From assembly GCF_000423005.1 (NCBI RefSeq), contig NZ_KE383968.1, positions 141,042-205,041 of the forward strand: a stretch of 64,000 nt of DNA, read 5' to 3'. A program made the position numbers and the translations under genes. Source of the stretch: Gelidibacter mesophilus DSM 14095 (GTDB taxonomy: Bacteria > Bacteroidota > Bacteroidia > Flavobacteriales > Flavobacteriaceae). Below, in pieces: positions 52,043 through 62,100 of this stretch. Each line of letters starts with the position of its first letter. The first letter of the stretch is position 1. The notes below the pieces were generated by a model. It searched no databases, was not told the DNA's origin, and saw nothing but the letters and a program-made list of their open reading frames with translations.

Positions 52043-53387
52043 AATTCTCTTTAAACATATAGACAATAGTGCCCTCATTGTATTCAGGATTATTTTCGGG
52101 TTTCTTATTTTTATGGAAAGTGCGGGCGCTATTTATACGGGTTGGATCAGGCGTACCCTTATAGAACCTCGAGAAACATTCTCATTTATTGGGTTTGAAT
52201 GGCTACAACCTTTGCCCGGCAATGGCATGTATATCTATTATGCAGTCATGGCGCTTTGTGGGTTTTTCGTAATGATTGGCTATAAGTACAGATGGAGTAT
52301 GCTCACTTTTACCTTACTTTGGACGGGTACCTATTTAATGCAAAAATCGTCCTACAACAATCATTATTACCTGTTGGCTTTATTGAGTGCCATTATGGTG
52401 TTTCAGCCCGCACATAAATACCTCTCTGCAGATGCACGGTTGCATCCTAAAATAAAGATGATCTCCATGCCAAATTGGTGTGCTTTGGTTTTTATTTTGC
52501 AGATGCTCATTGTCTATTCCTACGCTGCCGTTGCGAAAATATATCCTGATTGGCTAGATGCCACCGTAGCAGAAGTTTTAATGAAGAGTAAAAAAGATTA
52601 CATTATAGTTGGAGAACTCTTGCAACAAAAGTGGACGCATTATACGATTGCCTATGTTGGTATTTTATTTGATGCCTTAATTATTCCGCTATTATTATGG
52701 AAACCTACGCGTAAAGCAGCATTCTTCATTTCTATCTTCTTTCATTTATTCAACTCTTTCGTATTTCAGATTGGTATTTTCCCGTACCTCTCTTTGGCCT
52801 TTGCGCTTTTCTTTTTTCCTACCAAAACCATTCACGGCATCTTTTTAAGAAAAAAACCGTTTTATGATCGGGAAGAGATCATTGTTCCAAAATATGAAAA
52901 ACCCTTTATTGCCGTCTTTGTTATCTATTTTATTGTGCAAATAGGATTGCCACTGCGTCATTGGTTTTTTAAGGATGATGTGCTTTGGACAGAGGAAGGA
53001 CACCGCCTATCCTGGCGCATGATGCTTCGTGCTAAAAGTGGCCGAACCACATTTAGGGTTGTTGACGCCAAAACCAATGTTCAGATACCGATACAAATTC
53101 AAGATCTGCTCTCAAGAAAACAGCAACGAACCGTCAGTACCAAACCCGATGTGATCTGGCAATTTGCGCAACGTTTAAAAAGAATGTATGCGGACCAAGG
53201 TCGGGATGTGAAAGTTTTCGTTGATGCTTCGATACGCATTAATGGCGGAGCGTTGAAACAGCTCATTGATCCTGAGGTAGACTTGGGTAGCGTAAAATGG
53301 CATCCTTTTAAACACAGCGAATGGTTATTGCCTTCCCACCAGGAAAACGCTTCTGAAAAATCGGAAATTAAGAATTATTTTGACTGA
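52035..53387 (+). CDS. HTTM domain membrane protein (vitamin K-dependent carboxylase-like)
   Basis: A 450-aa membrane protein with about seven hydrophobic segments in residues 10-300 and a soluble C-terminal part. The N-terminal KHIDNSALIVFRIIFGFLIFMESAG and the central IPLLLWKPTRKAAFFISIFFHLFNSFVFQIGIFPYLSLA are the HTTM/VKGC-like pattern, related to gamma-glutamyl carboxylase. Bacterial homologues have no established vitamin K role. I start at ATG 52035 instead of a TTG four codons upstream. It overlaps ribF by 8 bp. Confidence 0.88.
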   Translation: MHKILFKHIDNSALIVFRIIFGFLIFMESAGAIYTGWIRRTLIEPRETFSFIGFEWLQPLPGNGMYIYYAVMALCGFFVMIGYKYRWSMLTFTLLWTGTYLMQKSSYNNHYYLLALLSAIMVFQPAHKYLSADARLHPKIKMISMPNWCALVFILQMLIVYSYAAVAKIYPDWLDATVAEVLMKSKKDYIIVGELLQQKWTHYTIAYVGILFDALIIPLLLWKPTRKAAFFISIFFHLFNSFVFQIGIFPYLSLAFALFFFPTKTIHGIFLRKKPFYDREEIIVPKYEKPFIAVFVIYFIVQIGLPLRHWFFKDDVLWTEEGHRLSWRMMLRAKSGRTTFRVVDAKTNVQIPIQIQDLLSRKQQRTVSTKPDVIWQFAQRLKRMYADQGRDVKVFVDASIRINGGALKQLIDPEVDLGSVKWHPFKHSEWLLPSHQENASEKSEIKNYFD

Positions 53388-53423
53388 AGTTATAACACTT
53401 CATTCGGAAGGCTAAAATTTCCT

Positions 53424-53431
53424 TATTTTTG
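53424..53431 (+). promoter_or_regulatory. -7 promoter box of serS
   Basis: TATTTTTG, exact TAnnTTTG match, 18 bp before the ATG; no standard -33 TTG. Confidence 0.45.
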
Positions 53432-53449
53432 CCATCAAATTAAACACTC

Positions 53450-54718
53450 ATGTTACAAGTACCATTTATTAGAGATCACAAAGAAAAAGTGATCGAAGGT
53501 TTAAAAAAACGAAACCTTGATGCTGTGCAAATGATTGATGAAGTCATTGCCCTTGATGAAAACCGACGTCGTCTACAAACGGAATTGGATAACACTTTGG
53601 CAGAATCCAACAGTTTGTCTAAAGAAATCGGAACCTTGTATAAATCCGGTCAAGCGGATAAAGCCAATGCTTTAAAAGAAAGGACTGGAGAACTCAAAGA
53701 GACTTCTAAAACTCTTGGGGATGACCTAAATAGTACTGTTGAAGCATTGAGCCAATTGCTCTACAAACTTCCAAATGTACCTCATGAGAGTGTACCTGCA
53801 GGAAGCACTGAAGACGATAATGAAGAAGTTTATAGAAAAGGTGACATCCCAACCTTGCACGCTAATGCCCAACCCCATTGGGAACTGGCGAAAAAATATG
53901 ACATTATAGATTTTGAACTGGGCAATAAAATTACCGGAGCAGGATTTCCGGTTTACAAAGGTAAAGGTGCCAGATTACAGCGCGCACTGATTGCTTATTT
54001 TTTGGACAAAAACACCGCTGCGGGTTATACAGAATACCAATTGCCACTTTTAGTGAACGAAGCCTCTGGTTTTGGCACCGGGCAATTACCTGATAAAGAA
54101 GGGCAAATGTACCATGTTACTGAAGACAATTTGTATTTGATCCCGACCGCTGAAGTTCCTGGTACTAATATTTTTAGGGATGAATTACTTAATGAATCAG
54201 ACTTACCTATTGGCATTACAGGCTATACGCCGTGTTTCAGGCGTGAGGCTGGAAGTTATGGCGCACATGTAAGGGGCTTAAACCGTTTGCATCAATTTGA
54301 CAAGGTAGAAATTTTACGTGTGGAGCATCCAGACAACTCTTACAAAGCTTTGGATGGCATGGTAGAACATGTCAAAGACATCCTTAACGAACTCAAATTG
54401 CCATACCGTATTTTGCGTTTGTGTGGTGGCGATATTGGATTTACCTCAGCCCTTACTTATGATTTTGAAGTGTTTTCTACAGCTCAAGACCGGTGGTTGG
54501 AAATTTCGTCGGTTTCAAATTTCGAAACCTTTCAAGCCAACCGTTTAAAACTGAGATTTAAAAATGCAGAAGGCAAAAATGAACTGGCACATACACTTAA
54601 CGGAAGTGCACTGGCTCTACCAAGAGTTTTGGCCGGAATTTTAGAGAATTACCAAACGGAGGATGGTATCATTATCCCCGAAGTTTTAATTCCATATACT
54701 GGATTTGCTAAAATCTAA
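53450..54718 (+). CDS. serS: Seryl-tRNA synthetase
   Basis: A 422-aa class II synthetase charging tRNA-Ser (and tRNA-Sec where present). An N-terminal coiled-coil arm (residues 30-105: LQTELDNTLAESNSLSKEIG) binds the tRNA long arm. The catalytic core has the TAEVPGTNIFRDE segment, motif 2 FRREAGSYGAHVRGLNRLHQFDKVE and motif 3 HTLNGSALALPRVLAGILENYQ. Full length. A strong terminator follows. Confidence 0.97.
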   Translation: MLQVPFIRDHKEKVIEGLKKRNLDAVQMIDEVIALDENRRRLQTELDNTLAESNSLSKEIGTLYKSGQADKANALKERTGELKETSKTLGDDLNSTVEALSQLLYKLPNVPHESVPAGSTEDDNEEVYRKGDIPTLHANAQPHWELAKKYDIIDFELGNKITGAGFPVYKGKGARLQRALIAYFLDKNTAAGYTEYQLPLLVNEASGFGTGQLPDKEGQMYHVTEDNLYLIPTAEVPGTNIFRDELLNESDLPIGITGYTPCFRREAGSYGAHVRGLNRLHQFDKVEILRVEHPDNSYKALDGMVEHVKDILNELKLPYRILRLCGGDIGFTSALTYDFEVFSTAQDRWLEISSVSNFETFQANRLKLRFKNAEGKNELAHTLNGSALALPRVLAGILENYQTEDGIIIPEVLIPYTGFAKI

Positions 54719-54750
54719 TACGTAGGATTTATCCTGTGTTTTTCGATAAA

Positions 54751-54796
54751 ATGCTAAATATTCACGTTGTTCAACGAATATTTGGCATTTTTTTTT
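54751..54796 (+). terminator. Terminator after serS
   Basis: ATGC-TAAATATTC pairs with GAATATTTG-GCAT around the central loop (stem limits 54751-54788), followed by about nine T. Confidence 0.8.
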
Positions 54797-54850
54797 GTTT
54801 TTGTCTAAAATATTTTCAAGTTCGTAGTCCTGAATTGAAATTAACCCAAG

Positions 54851-54919
54851 ATGAAAAATTTTATACGCATTTTGATAGTCATATCCTTAGTGGTATTGCT
54901 AATTAAAGTTTTGTTTTAA
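54851..54919 (+). CDS. Possible 22-aa hydrophobic peptide
   Basis: An ATG-initiated 22-codon frame with a basic N-terminus (MKNFIR) and an unbroken hydrophobic stretch to the final Phe, suited to a single short membrane helix. It stands alone between two terminators (54751-54796 and 55015-55046), which implies a separate transcript. No family is recognised, and the transcript might instead be an untranslated RNA. No exact -7 box was found upstream. Confidence 0.4.
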   Translation: MKNFIRILIVISLVVLLIKVLF

Positions 54920-55014
54920 AATATAACAAATCGACCCATATACATTACAATACCAAAGCAGAATATTTGAATCATTTTATAAGTAATGGTTAATAGCACA
55001 TTTATTTTGATGGT

Positions 55015-55046
55015 AATGCCCAAACTCACGTTTGGGCATTTTTTTA
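55015..55046 (+). terminator. Strong terminator with no large gene upstream
   Basis: An 11-bp perfect stem: AATGCCCAAAC (55015-55025), TCAC, GTTTGGGCATT (55030-55040), then T-run. The only possible gene it ends is the 22-aa frame at 54851 or a small RNA. Confidence 0.85.
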
Positions 55047-55103
55047 TTAAAACATTCACAATCCCGATGCCTCTAAGTGGGTATATTTACATAAATTAGT
55101 CTC

Positions 55104-56888
55104 ATGACACAGCTCCTATGCTTCCTTTTCCTCTTGATGGGCTACTTTTCCTTTTCACAAAGTGACGAAGAACTATTGGCCGCGGACTATTATAAACGTG
55201 GTCAATTTGAGAAAGCACTCCTCTCTTATCAAAAACTATATAATGAGCAGCCTGATAATTATAATTTCATTTTCCATCTGATCAAAACCCATCAGCAGCT
55301 GGAACAATTTAATGCCGCAGAGCAGCTTCTTAAAACTAAAATGCTTGTTTATAGAAATCCGTCCTTGGTGATTGAATTGGGATATAACTACCAATTACAA
55401 AATGACATGGATAAAGCCACGACCTGTTATGAAGAAGCGCTCAAAAATATTGAAGAACGTCCTAATTACACGCCACTAATTGCACGCCAGTTTGAGCAAC
55501 ATTCTTTGTTGGATTATGCCATTAAAACCTATAAAAAAGGCATGGCACTTGATCCTAAATTAAATTACAATCGTGAATTGGCAAGGGTGTATGGTGAACA
55601 GGGCAATATTGAATTATTTTTCACCAACTACTTGGCCTATATAGAAGTAGCACCCGAGTATTTAAGCAGTATCAAAACAGAATTCAGTGATTTCATTTCA
55701 GAGAATAAGGACAATGAAAACAACATCCTTCTAAGGAAGCTTTTGCTCAAAAAAATCCAAGCACAGCCGGACACGTATTGGTATGAACTTTTAAGCTGGC
55801 TGTATATTCAGGAGAAAGCCTATGAGAAGGCATTTACGCAAGAAAAAGCACTGTTTATGCGACAACGCGAAAGTTTAAATCGAATTATTGAGTTGGCTTT
55901 AACCGCACTTTATGATAAGGAAAAAGTGGTAGCGACAGAGATTTTTAATTATGTATTAGAAAACACGCAAGATCTTTCCACTATTTTGGTGGCTAATCAA
56001 TATCTCTTGGACATTGAAATTTCAAATGCCACCACCAAGGTTCTGCCCGAAATTGAAAAAAAATACAAACAACTTTTTTCTACTTATGGTTCTTCTGAAT
56101 CAACCTTGGGGCTTCAAATCGCTTACGCCGATTTTCTAGCTTTCCATTTGAACAGGCCCGAGGAGGCCAGCAACTTTTTAAAAGAAAGTTTAAAGCTCAA
56201 AATCTCCGCATTTCAGCAAGGCGCTGTCAAAATGAAATTGGGGGATATTTTGGTATTTCAGGAAAAATTTAATGAAGGTTTAATTTATTACACCCAAATC
56301 CAAAACAGTGTAAAAAATAGCGTCCTCGCACAGGAAGCTCGATTTAAAGTGGCAAAAACAAGCTATTACAAAGGTGATTTCGAATGGGCTGAATCACAAT
56401 TAAAAATATTGAAGGCCTCCACATCACAACTTATTGCGAATGACGCTCTCGATTTAAAATTGCTCATTTCTGATAATAAATACGAAGATTCACTTCATGT
56501 GGCCTTAAAACTTTATGCTAAAGCAGATCTAATGGCCTTCCAAAACAAGAATGACGAAGCCATCTCTATTTTAGATAAAATACTGCTAGAGCACCAAGGT
56601 GAAAGTATTGAAGACCAAGCGCTTTTTAAACAAGCAGAACTCCTTGTCCAAAAAAAGCAATATGATAAGGCCATAAAAAATTACGAATCTATCATTGGCA
56701 GCTATAATGACGGTATTTTAGCGGATGATGCCTATTATTATTTGGCCGAGTTGTACAATACTGTTCTTTCGGAACCTGAAAAAGCAAAAGCGCTCTACGA
56801 AAAAATCATCTTTAATCATCAAGACAGTATTTATTATGTAGAAGCCCGAAAGCAGTTTAGGATGTTGCGTGGGGATGCGATAAATTAA
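55104..56888 (+). CDS. Exported tetratricopeptide-repeat protein
   Basis: A 594-aa protein with a signal peptide (1-18, ending YFSFSQ) and many TPR-like helical pairs across its length, e.g. YYKRGQFEKALLSYQKLYNEQPDNY, NYQLQNDMDKATTCYEEALKN and ELLVQKKQYDKAIKNYESII, with more TPRs at the C-terminus. Such proteins act as periplasmic or envelope scaffolds; partners are unknown. It stands 36 bp after the strong terminator, with its own unrecognised promoter. Confidence 0.85.
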   Translation: MTQLLCFLFLLMGYFSFSQSDEELLAADYYKRGQFEKALLSYQKLYNEQPDNYNFIFHLIKTHQQLEQFNAAEQLLKTKMLVYRNPSLVIELGYNYQLQNDMDKATTCYEEALKNIEERPNYTPLIARQFEQHSLLDYAIKTYKKGMALDPKLNYNRELARVYGEQGNIELFFTNYLAYIEVAPEYLSSIKTEFSDFISENKDNENNILLRKLLLKKIQAQPDTYWYELLSWLYIQEKAYEKAFTQEKALFMRQRESLNRIIELALTALYDKEKVVATEIFNYVLENTQDLSTILVANQYLLDIEISNATTKVLPEIEKKYKQLFSTYGSSESTLGLQIAYADFLAFHLNRPEEASNFLKESLKLKISAFQQGAVKMKLGDILVFQEKFNEGLIYYTQIQNSVKNSVLAQEARFKVAKTSYYKGDFEWAESQLKILKASTSQLIANDALDLKLLISDNKYEDSLHVALKLYAKADLMAFQNKNDEAISILDKILLEHQGESIEDQALFKQAELLVQKKQYDKAIKNYESIIGSYNDGILADDAYYYLAELYNTVLSEPEKAKALYEKIIFNHQDSIYYVEARKQFRMLRGDAIN

Positions 56889-57207
56889 TAGTGAATATGA
56901 TTTTACTTTGAAAAGCCTTCAAGACTAAAACAAACTATTATTGATAGAAACTTATTGGTTTTTTTAGCATAAAAACTGCTTGATAAAATATCCGATAATG
57001 GATATAAAAACATAATTAGTCGTGTATTGATGGTTAAAATATTTATTGAACTTAAGTAACCACAATAAAATAACCAGACATTAACTTTTAGTGGATAATA
57101 AATTGAAAACCCTTAGTCAAAAATCTGAGAAGTTTCGTTATTTGCAAAACCTTATATCAAACCTTTAATCTAAGAATTGGTTTCTTAGGATTTTAATAAA
57201 TTAAGCT
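56889..57207. other. Intergenic region, nothing recognised
   Basis: 319 bp of AT-rich sequence between the TPR gene and the DUF4286 gene. No ORF, no strong hairpin, no exact TAnnTTTG box and no repeat stood out. Confidence 0.4.
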
Positions 57208-57531
57208 ATGATCATATACAATGTTACCTCAAATATAGACGCCAGCATCCACAACCATTGGCTAGTTTGGATCAAAGAACACATTCCTCACGTTTTGGCA
57301 ACCGGTCATTTTACAGAAGCAAAACTCACCAAGGTTTTAATCAAAGAACAAGAAGGAAGCGTGACCTATTCTGTGCAATACAGAGCGAAATCACGTGAAG
57401 CACTTGATAATTATTATAAAAATGATGCCGACAAATTACGTCAGGAAGGCCTTAAAAAGTTTGGAGAGAAAGTTTTGGCGTTCCGTACAGAATTGGAAGT
57501 GATTGATGAATATAGCGTGAAAATTCATTAA
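57208..57531 (+). CDS. DUF4286 family protein
   Basis: A 107-aa cytosolic protein, MIIYNVTSNIDASIHNHWLVWIKEHIP, then VLATGHFTEAKLTKVL and SVQYRAKSREALDNYYKNDADKLRQEGLKKFG. This is the DUF4286 pattern, a ferredoxin-like fold found mainly in Bacteroidota; no function is known. It precedes rsmA with a 177-bp gap, a neighbourhood I believe is conserved in this group, though not proof of related function. Confidence 0.88.
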   Translation: MIIYNVTSNIDASIHNHWLVWIKEHIPHVLATGHFTEAKLTKVLIKEQEGSVTYSVQYRAKSREALDNYYKNDADKLRQEGLKKFGEKVLAFRTELEVIDEYSVKIH

Positions 57532-57708
57532 TCTGCTTTTTCTAACCCAACTTATATTTTAAGTACAACGCTTTTATCTGACCTAACCACAAGCATATTC
57601 GAGAGAAAAAATAAACCAAACGCCGCCTAGTCGAAAAAAATTCTCACTAACTTCGCACACCAAGCGCGCTGGTTCAAGCGGCTAACTTTTTTAAAACCAT
57701 CATAATCT

Positions 57709-58494
57709 GTGACAAAAGAGCATCAAGTCAGAGCAAAAAAACATCTCGGTCAGCATTTTTTAACGGATGAAAGTATCGCCGAAAAAATTGCAGATTCGCT
57801 TTCCTATAAAGGCTATGGGCATGTCTTGGAAATCGGACCGGGCATGGGTGTTTTGACCAAGTATTTATTAAAAAAAGACATCACGACACATGTGATCGAA
57901 ATTGATACAGAATCTGTAGAATACCTCAAAAACAACTATCTCAACCTTGCCGATCGCATCATTGAAAAAGACTTTTTAAAGTATGATTTAAAAGAAGTTT
58001 TTGATGACCAACCCTTCGGGATTATCGGAAATTTTCCTTATAATATTTCATCACAGATTCTTTTTAAGACTTTAGAGATGCGCCATCAAATTCCGGAGTT
58101 TTCGGGAATGTTCCAAAAAGAAGTAGCCTTACGCATCTGCTCCAAAGAAGGGAGCAAAGTGTATGGTATCCTTTCGGTATTGACGCAGGCCTTTTATGAT
58201 GCTGAATACTTATTTACGGTTCCACCTTCAGTGTTCAATCCGCCACCAAAAGTAGATTCAGGAGTGTTATTGTTGACACGAAAAGAAAATTACACGCTTC
58301 CCTGTAATGAAAAACTATTTTTCAGGGTCGTAAAGACAGGATTTCAACAACGTCGCAAAACGCTTCGCAACAGTTTAAAATCATTTGATTTATCTGATAA
58401 TTTAAAATCAAACCTTATCTTTGACCAACGGCCTGAACAATTGAGCGTACCACAGTTTATCACCTTAACCCAGCTGATAGAAAACGATCATTAA
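57709..58494 (+). CDS. rsmA: 16S rRNA adenine(1518/1519) dimethyltransferase
   Basis: A 261-aa KsgA-type methyltransferase that dimethylates two adenines in helix 45 of 16S r[22 protein letters not shown] opens it, SAM motif I is [16 protein letters not shown] and the catalytic [11 protein letters not shown] (NLPY variant NFPY) follows. The C-terminal [12 protein letters not shown] is typical. Translation begins at GTG 57709. It is followed after 18 bp by mgtE, probably in the same operon. Confidence 0.96.
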   Translation: MTKEHQVRAKKHLGQHFLTDESIAEKIADSLSYKGYGHVLEIGPGMGVLTKYLLKKDITTHVIEIDTESVEYLKNNYLNLADRIIEKDFLKYDLKEVFDDQPFGIIGNFPYNISSQILFKTLEMRHQIPEFSGMFQKEVALRICSKEGSKVYGILSVLTQAFYDAEYLFTVPPSVFNPPPKVDSGVLLLTRKENYTLPCNEKLFFRVVKTGFQQRRKTLRNSLKSFDLSDNLKSNLIFDQRPEQLSVPQFITLTQLIENDH

Positions 58495-58512
58495 TCCTTA
58501 AAAATACTCCAT

Positions 58513-59886
58513 TTGCAAGACAACAGAGAGAACATACAATTTGAGCTGACTGACGAACTCATTGAACAAGTCCAACTACTCATCGAAACTAAAAACGACG
58601 AGGAGCTTCACAGACTTTTAAATGATTTTCACTATGCTGATATCGCAGAAATTCTTGATGAAGTCAATTTGGATGAGGCGATGTATGTGATCAAACTCTT
58701 AGATTCTGAAACGACCTCTGAAGTTTTGATGGAGCTGGATGAAGACAATCGAGAGAAAGTCTTACGAAACCTTTCTGCAAAGGAGATTGCCGAAGAAGTT
58801 GGAGAATTGGATACGGATGATGCCGCAGATATTATCTCTGAACTTTCTGCAGAGCGCCAACGTGAAGTCATCCACCATATTGAAGATGAAGATCACAAGG
58901 CTGAGATCACGGAATTATTGGCCTATGATGAGGACACCGCTGGTGGCCTCATGGCAAAAGAATTGGTTAAAGTTTATGAAACCTGGACGGTCGCCGGATG
59001 TTTACGCCGCATCAGGGGGCAAGCCAAAGATGTAACCAGAGTCCACTCCATTTATGTGGTCAATAAGCAGAACAAACTTATTGGGCGTCTGTCCTTAAAA
59101 GATTTAATAGTTGCCAAAAGCGATGAGAAAATTGCGGATATCTACATTAAAAGTGTGGATTATGTGACGGTGGACGAAGATCCGGAAGAGGTTGCAAAAA
59201 TCATGGCTAAATATGACTTAGAGGCCATTCCTGTTGTGGACGACAATATGGTTTTGTTAGGAAGGATTACTATTGATGATATCATTGATGTTATGATTGA
59301 AGAGGCGGATAAAGATTACCAATTGGCTGCGGGTATCACCACAGATGTTGAAGCCGACGATAGTATATGGCAATTGACCAAAGCACGTTTACCCTGGTTA
59401 CTTATTGGTATGTTTGGTGGTATTGGTGCGGCGAGTATCATTAATGGCTTTAGTGATGCCATGTTGCAGTTTCCGGCCTTGTTATTATTCATTCCATTGG
59501 TTCAGGCTACCGCAGGAAATGTAGGTGTGCAATCCTCAGCCATTGTGGTCAAAGGTTTAGCTAATGACACGATTGATGGCAATATCGTAGGACGGCTTTT
59601 TAAAGAAATGTTGCTGGGCGTGGTTAACGGACTCGCCATTGCTTTTGTCGTCCTAATTATTAGCCACTTCGGTTTTCACACCACTTACCTAGAATCGCTG
59701 ACCATTTGCGTGGCCTTAGTCACCGTGATTGTCATGGCCGCATTAATTGGTACTTTTATTCCTATTTTCTTGGACAGACGTGGTATTGACGCGGCCGTAG
59801 CAACAGGACCATTTATAACCACAAGCAACGATATTTTCGGGATTTTGACCTACTTCTTAGTGGCCAAATTTATATTGGGCTTTTAA
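58513..59886 (+). CDS. mgtE: Magnesium transporter MgtE
   Basis: A 457-aa Mg2+ channel. The acidic N-domain (residues 1-135, ADIAEILDEVNLDEAMYVIKLL) and paired CBS domains (about 140-260) act as the Mg2+ sensor. The pore domain follows with five transmembrane helices and the signature PLVQATAGNVGVQSSAIVVKGL. Translation appears to start at TTG 58513 (LQDNRENIQFEL), since no ATG is close and the reading matches the family N-terminus. It lies 18 bp downstream of rsmA. Confidence 0.95.
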   Translation: MQDNRENIQFELTDELIEQVQLLIETKNDEELHRLLNDFHYADIAEILDEVNLDEAMYVIKLLDSETTSEVLMELDEDNREKVLRNLSAKEIAEEVGELDTDDAADIISELSAERQREVIHHIEDEDHKAEITELLAYDEDTAGGLMAKELVKVYETWTVAGCLRRIRGQAKDVTRVHSIYVVNKQNKLIGRLSLKDLIVAKSDEKIADIYIKSVDYVTVDEDPEEVAKIMAKYDLEAIPVVDDNMVLLGRITIDDIIDVMIEEADKDYQLAAGITTDVEADDSIWQLTKARLPWLLIGMFGGIGAASIINGFSDAMLQFPALLLFIPLVQATAGNVGVQSSAIVVKGLANDTIDGNIVGRLFKEMLLGVVNGLAIAFVVLIISHFGFHTTYLESLTICVALVTVIVMAALIGTFIPIFLDRRGIDAAVATGPFITTSNDIFGILTYFLVAKFILGF

Positions 59887-60293
59887 TTTGTTGGACCTTC
59901 CATTTCTGGTTTTTTAGAACATTCAAACTAGAACCGCGGTCCAATGATGAGGTTCAGTTAAATACTTTCCAAACCCGGCATTTAGTGTAGACTTGAGCGT
60001 CTAAAGTAGATTCCAAATAAAACAAAACTGCAAAATATTGGATCTCAAAAATTATTGTCCAAAAGTTTCATTTTAGACCTAACTGACGTTTAGTTTCTCT
60101 ATAGGACATACTATTTGCGCTTTAGTCCAAAATTAGAACCCTAATGCTAGGTAGTTTAAGAAACCTCTAAATCTTTTGCATTCCTATGGCCTATTACGAA
60201 AAATCAAATGGCTTTTTCTTAAATTTGTATGAACGTTAAAAACTAAGATTTACGTTTAACCTAAAGGTTTCCTGACTTCGCAGGACTGATGCT
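59887..60293. other. Intergenic region before 2-hydroxyacid dehydrogenase
   Basis: 407 bp with no credible ORF. The one clear element is a -7 box TAAATTTG at 60220-60227, 66 bp before the downstream ATG. No terminator of note follows mgtE. Confidence 0.45.
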
Positions 60294-61241
60294 ATGAAAA
60301 TACTCCACCTCGATACCAATCATCCTTTGCTCATCAACCAACTCAATGCCTTAGGCTTTGAAAATGACGAAGATTACACCGCCTCAAAAGAAGCGATTAA
60401 AGCCAAAATCCATCAGTATGACGGTCTGATTATAAGAAGCCGGTTCAGCATTGATCAACAATTATTGGATGCCGCTAAAAATCTCAAATTTATAGGCCGC
60501 GTTGGTGCAGGATTGGAAAATATTGATGGCGATTATGCAAAACTAAAAGGCGTTACCCTCATTGCAGCGCCAGAAGGAAACAGAAATGCCGTTGGTGAGC
60601 ATGCTTTAGGCATGTTATTATCACTCTTCAACAAGCTCAATAAAGCAGATCAAGAAGTGCGTTCCGGAAAATGGCTTCGTGAGGCCAACAGAGGCATAGA
60701 ACTAGACGGAAAAACCGTTGGACTTATTGGCTATGGCAATATGGGAAAGGCCTTTGCCAAAAAACTCCAAGGCTTTGACGTTGATGTGCTGTGTTATGAT
60801 ATTAAAGCCAATGTAGCCGATGACAATGCCAAACAGGTGTCGTTAGCGGAGTTTCAAGAAAAAGTGGATGTTGTTAGCTTACACACCCCTCAAACCCCAT
60901 TGACTTTGGATATGATTAACAGCATTTTTATCAGCGCATTCAAAAAATCGTTTTGGCTAATCAACACAGCTCGCGGCAAAAGCGTAGTTACAAAAGATTT
61001 GGTAACGGCTTTAAAATCAGGAAAAATTCTTGGTGCTGGATTGGACGTCTTAGAGTATGAGAAAACGTCTTTTGAAGATCTTTTTACCTCAGAAATTCCA
61101 GAAGCATTTCAATACCTCATTAATTCTGAAAATGTGCTCCTCACACCTCATGTTGCTGGTTGGACCATTGAAAGTAAAGAAAAATTGGCCCAAACTATTG
61201 TTGACAAAATAAGGGCTCTTTTTAGCGTAACACACAATTAA
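60294..61241 (+). CDS. D-2-hydroxyacid dehydrogenase (phosphoglycerate dehydrogenase-like)
   Basis: A 315-aa NAD-dependent dehydrogenase. The Rossmann motif VGLIGYGNMGKAFAKKL is at about 145-161, with catalytic Arg in NTARGKSVV, Glu in the DVLEYEKT region and His in LTPHVAGWT. Phosphoglycerate dehydrogenase (serine biosynthesis) or a related 2-keto acid reductase is likely. It lacks the regulatory ACT domain of E. coli SerA, and without serC nearby serA cannot be asserted. Confidence 0.9.
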   Translation: MKILHLDTNHPLLINQLNALGFENDEDYTASKEAIKAKIHQYDGLIIRSRFSIDQQLLDAAKNLKFIGRVGAGLENIDGDYAKLKGVTLIAAPEGNRNAVGEHALGMLLSLFNKLNKADQEVRSGKWLREANRGIELDGKTVGLIGYGNMGKAFAKKLQGFDVDVLCYDIKANVADDNAKQVSLAEFQEKVDVVSLHTPQTPLTLDMINSIFISAFKKSFWLINTARGKSVVTKDLVTALKSGKILGAGLDVLEYEKTSFEDLFTSEIPEAFQYLINSENVLLTPHVAGWTIESKEKLAQTIVDKIRALFSVTHN

Positions 61242-61396
61242 AATTCAATCATTTAAGAGTTGAAGTTCAAATTTGGGTATGGAATTATGGATATTGACGA
61301 AGGATATTTACTTCACAACGATGAAACGGCCATTATTGCAAAATCAAATGTTTTTTTATTACCTTTAAACTTCTAACCTTTAAAACATTACAACAA

Positions 61397-61852
61397 ATGA
61401 CTGACAATAAAAATTTAGGCGACGATCTCAACGAGATGCTAGATGATACCCAAAAAACTTCAGATACATTTTCGGACAAAACAGGACGCAGAGCCGATGC
61501 CTTCAATGAGGATGCAAAGCGCACCGCCCATGAATTTGAAGCTGATGTCAACGCCATATCAAAGGATGGTAAAAACATTGCTTTAATTGCGCACCTGACA
61601 TTAATTGGATGGATTGTTGCCCTTGTGATGAACAACAATACGAAGAGTGAATTTGGCTCATTTTATATCCGTCAGGTCTTGGGATTAGGACTGTGTGGCC
61701 TTGTGCTTAGCTTTATTCCCGTTTTTGGCTGGATTGTAAGCTTAGGAATTCTTGTGCTTTGGATTATGAGCTTGGTGGGTGCACTTGCTGGCGAAAAGAA
61801 ATTAACCCCCGTTTTGGGCGCCTATTTTCAGGATTGGTTTAAATCCTTATAG
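61397..61852 (+). CDS. DUF4870-like membrane protein
   Basis: A 151-aa protein. A long acidic, hydrophilic N-terminal tail (residues 1-55) precedes a C-terminal membrane part with about three hydrophobic segments: NIALIAHLTLIGWIVALVMN, RQVLGLGLCGLVLSFIPVFGWIV and LGILVLWIMSLVGALAG. The membrane part follows the DUF4870/TIC20-like pattern. Function unknown. A terminator at 61875-61909 follows. Confidence 0.75.
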   Translation: MTDNKNLGDDLNEMLDDTQKTSDTFSDKTGRRADAFNEDAKRTAHEFEADVNAISKDGKNIALIAHLTLIGWIVALVMNNNTKSEFGSFYIRQVLGLGLCGLVLSFIPVFGWIVSLGILVLWIMSLVGALAGEKKLTPVLGAYFQDWFKSL

Positions 61853-61874
61853 CATTCTAAATTAGACTATTTTA

Positions 61875-61909
61875 AAAGAGCCAAGTTGATGATGATTTGG
61901 CTTTTTTTT
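61875..61909 (+). terminator. Terminator after DUF4870-like gene
   Basis: AGCCAA (61879-61884) with TTGGCT (61897-61902) around a 12-nt loop, extended imperfectly by flanking A/T, then a T-run of eight. Confidence 0.7.
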
Positions 61910-62100
61910 ATGCTCTTAAAGAATAAGGATGCGATTCATTTTTAATATAGGGTCTTAATTCTCTATTTGGAACCTTTTGAATTAAGCTTCCTGCTTGTTC
62001 GTATTTCATTAATGGTCAATACTATCTCTGTGAGATTTGTTAGGTATCAAAGCTTTAACAGGATCATTCAAAATTAAGTTCACCAACGGAGACAAATAGT

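Noticed and set aside
57660..57685. GGTTCAAGC resembling a tRNA T-arm before rsmA
   Set aside because: No acceptor, D-arm or anticodon arm can be built around it.
61277..61372. 29-codon ORF upstream of the DUF4870-like gene
   Set aside because: No promoter, hydrophobic pattern or family resemblance; likely chance.
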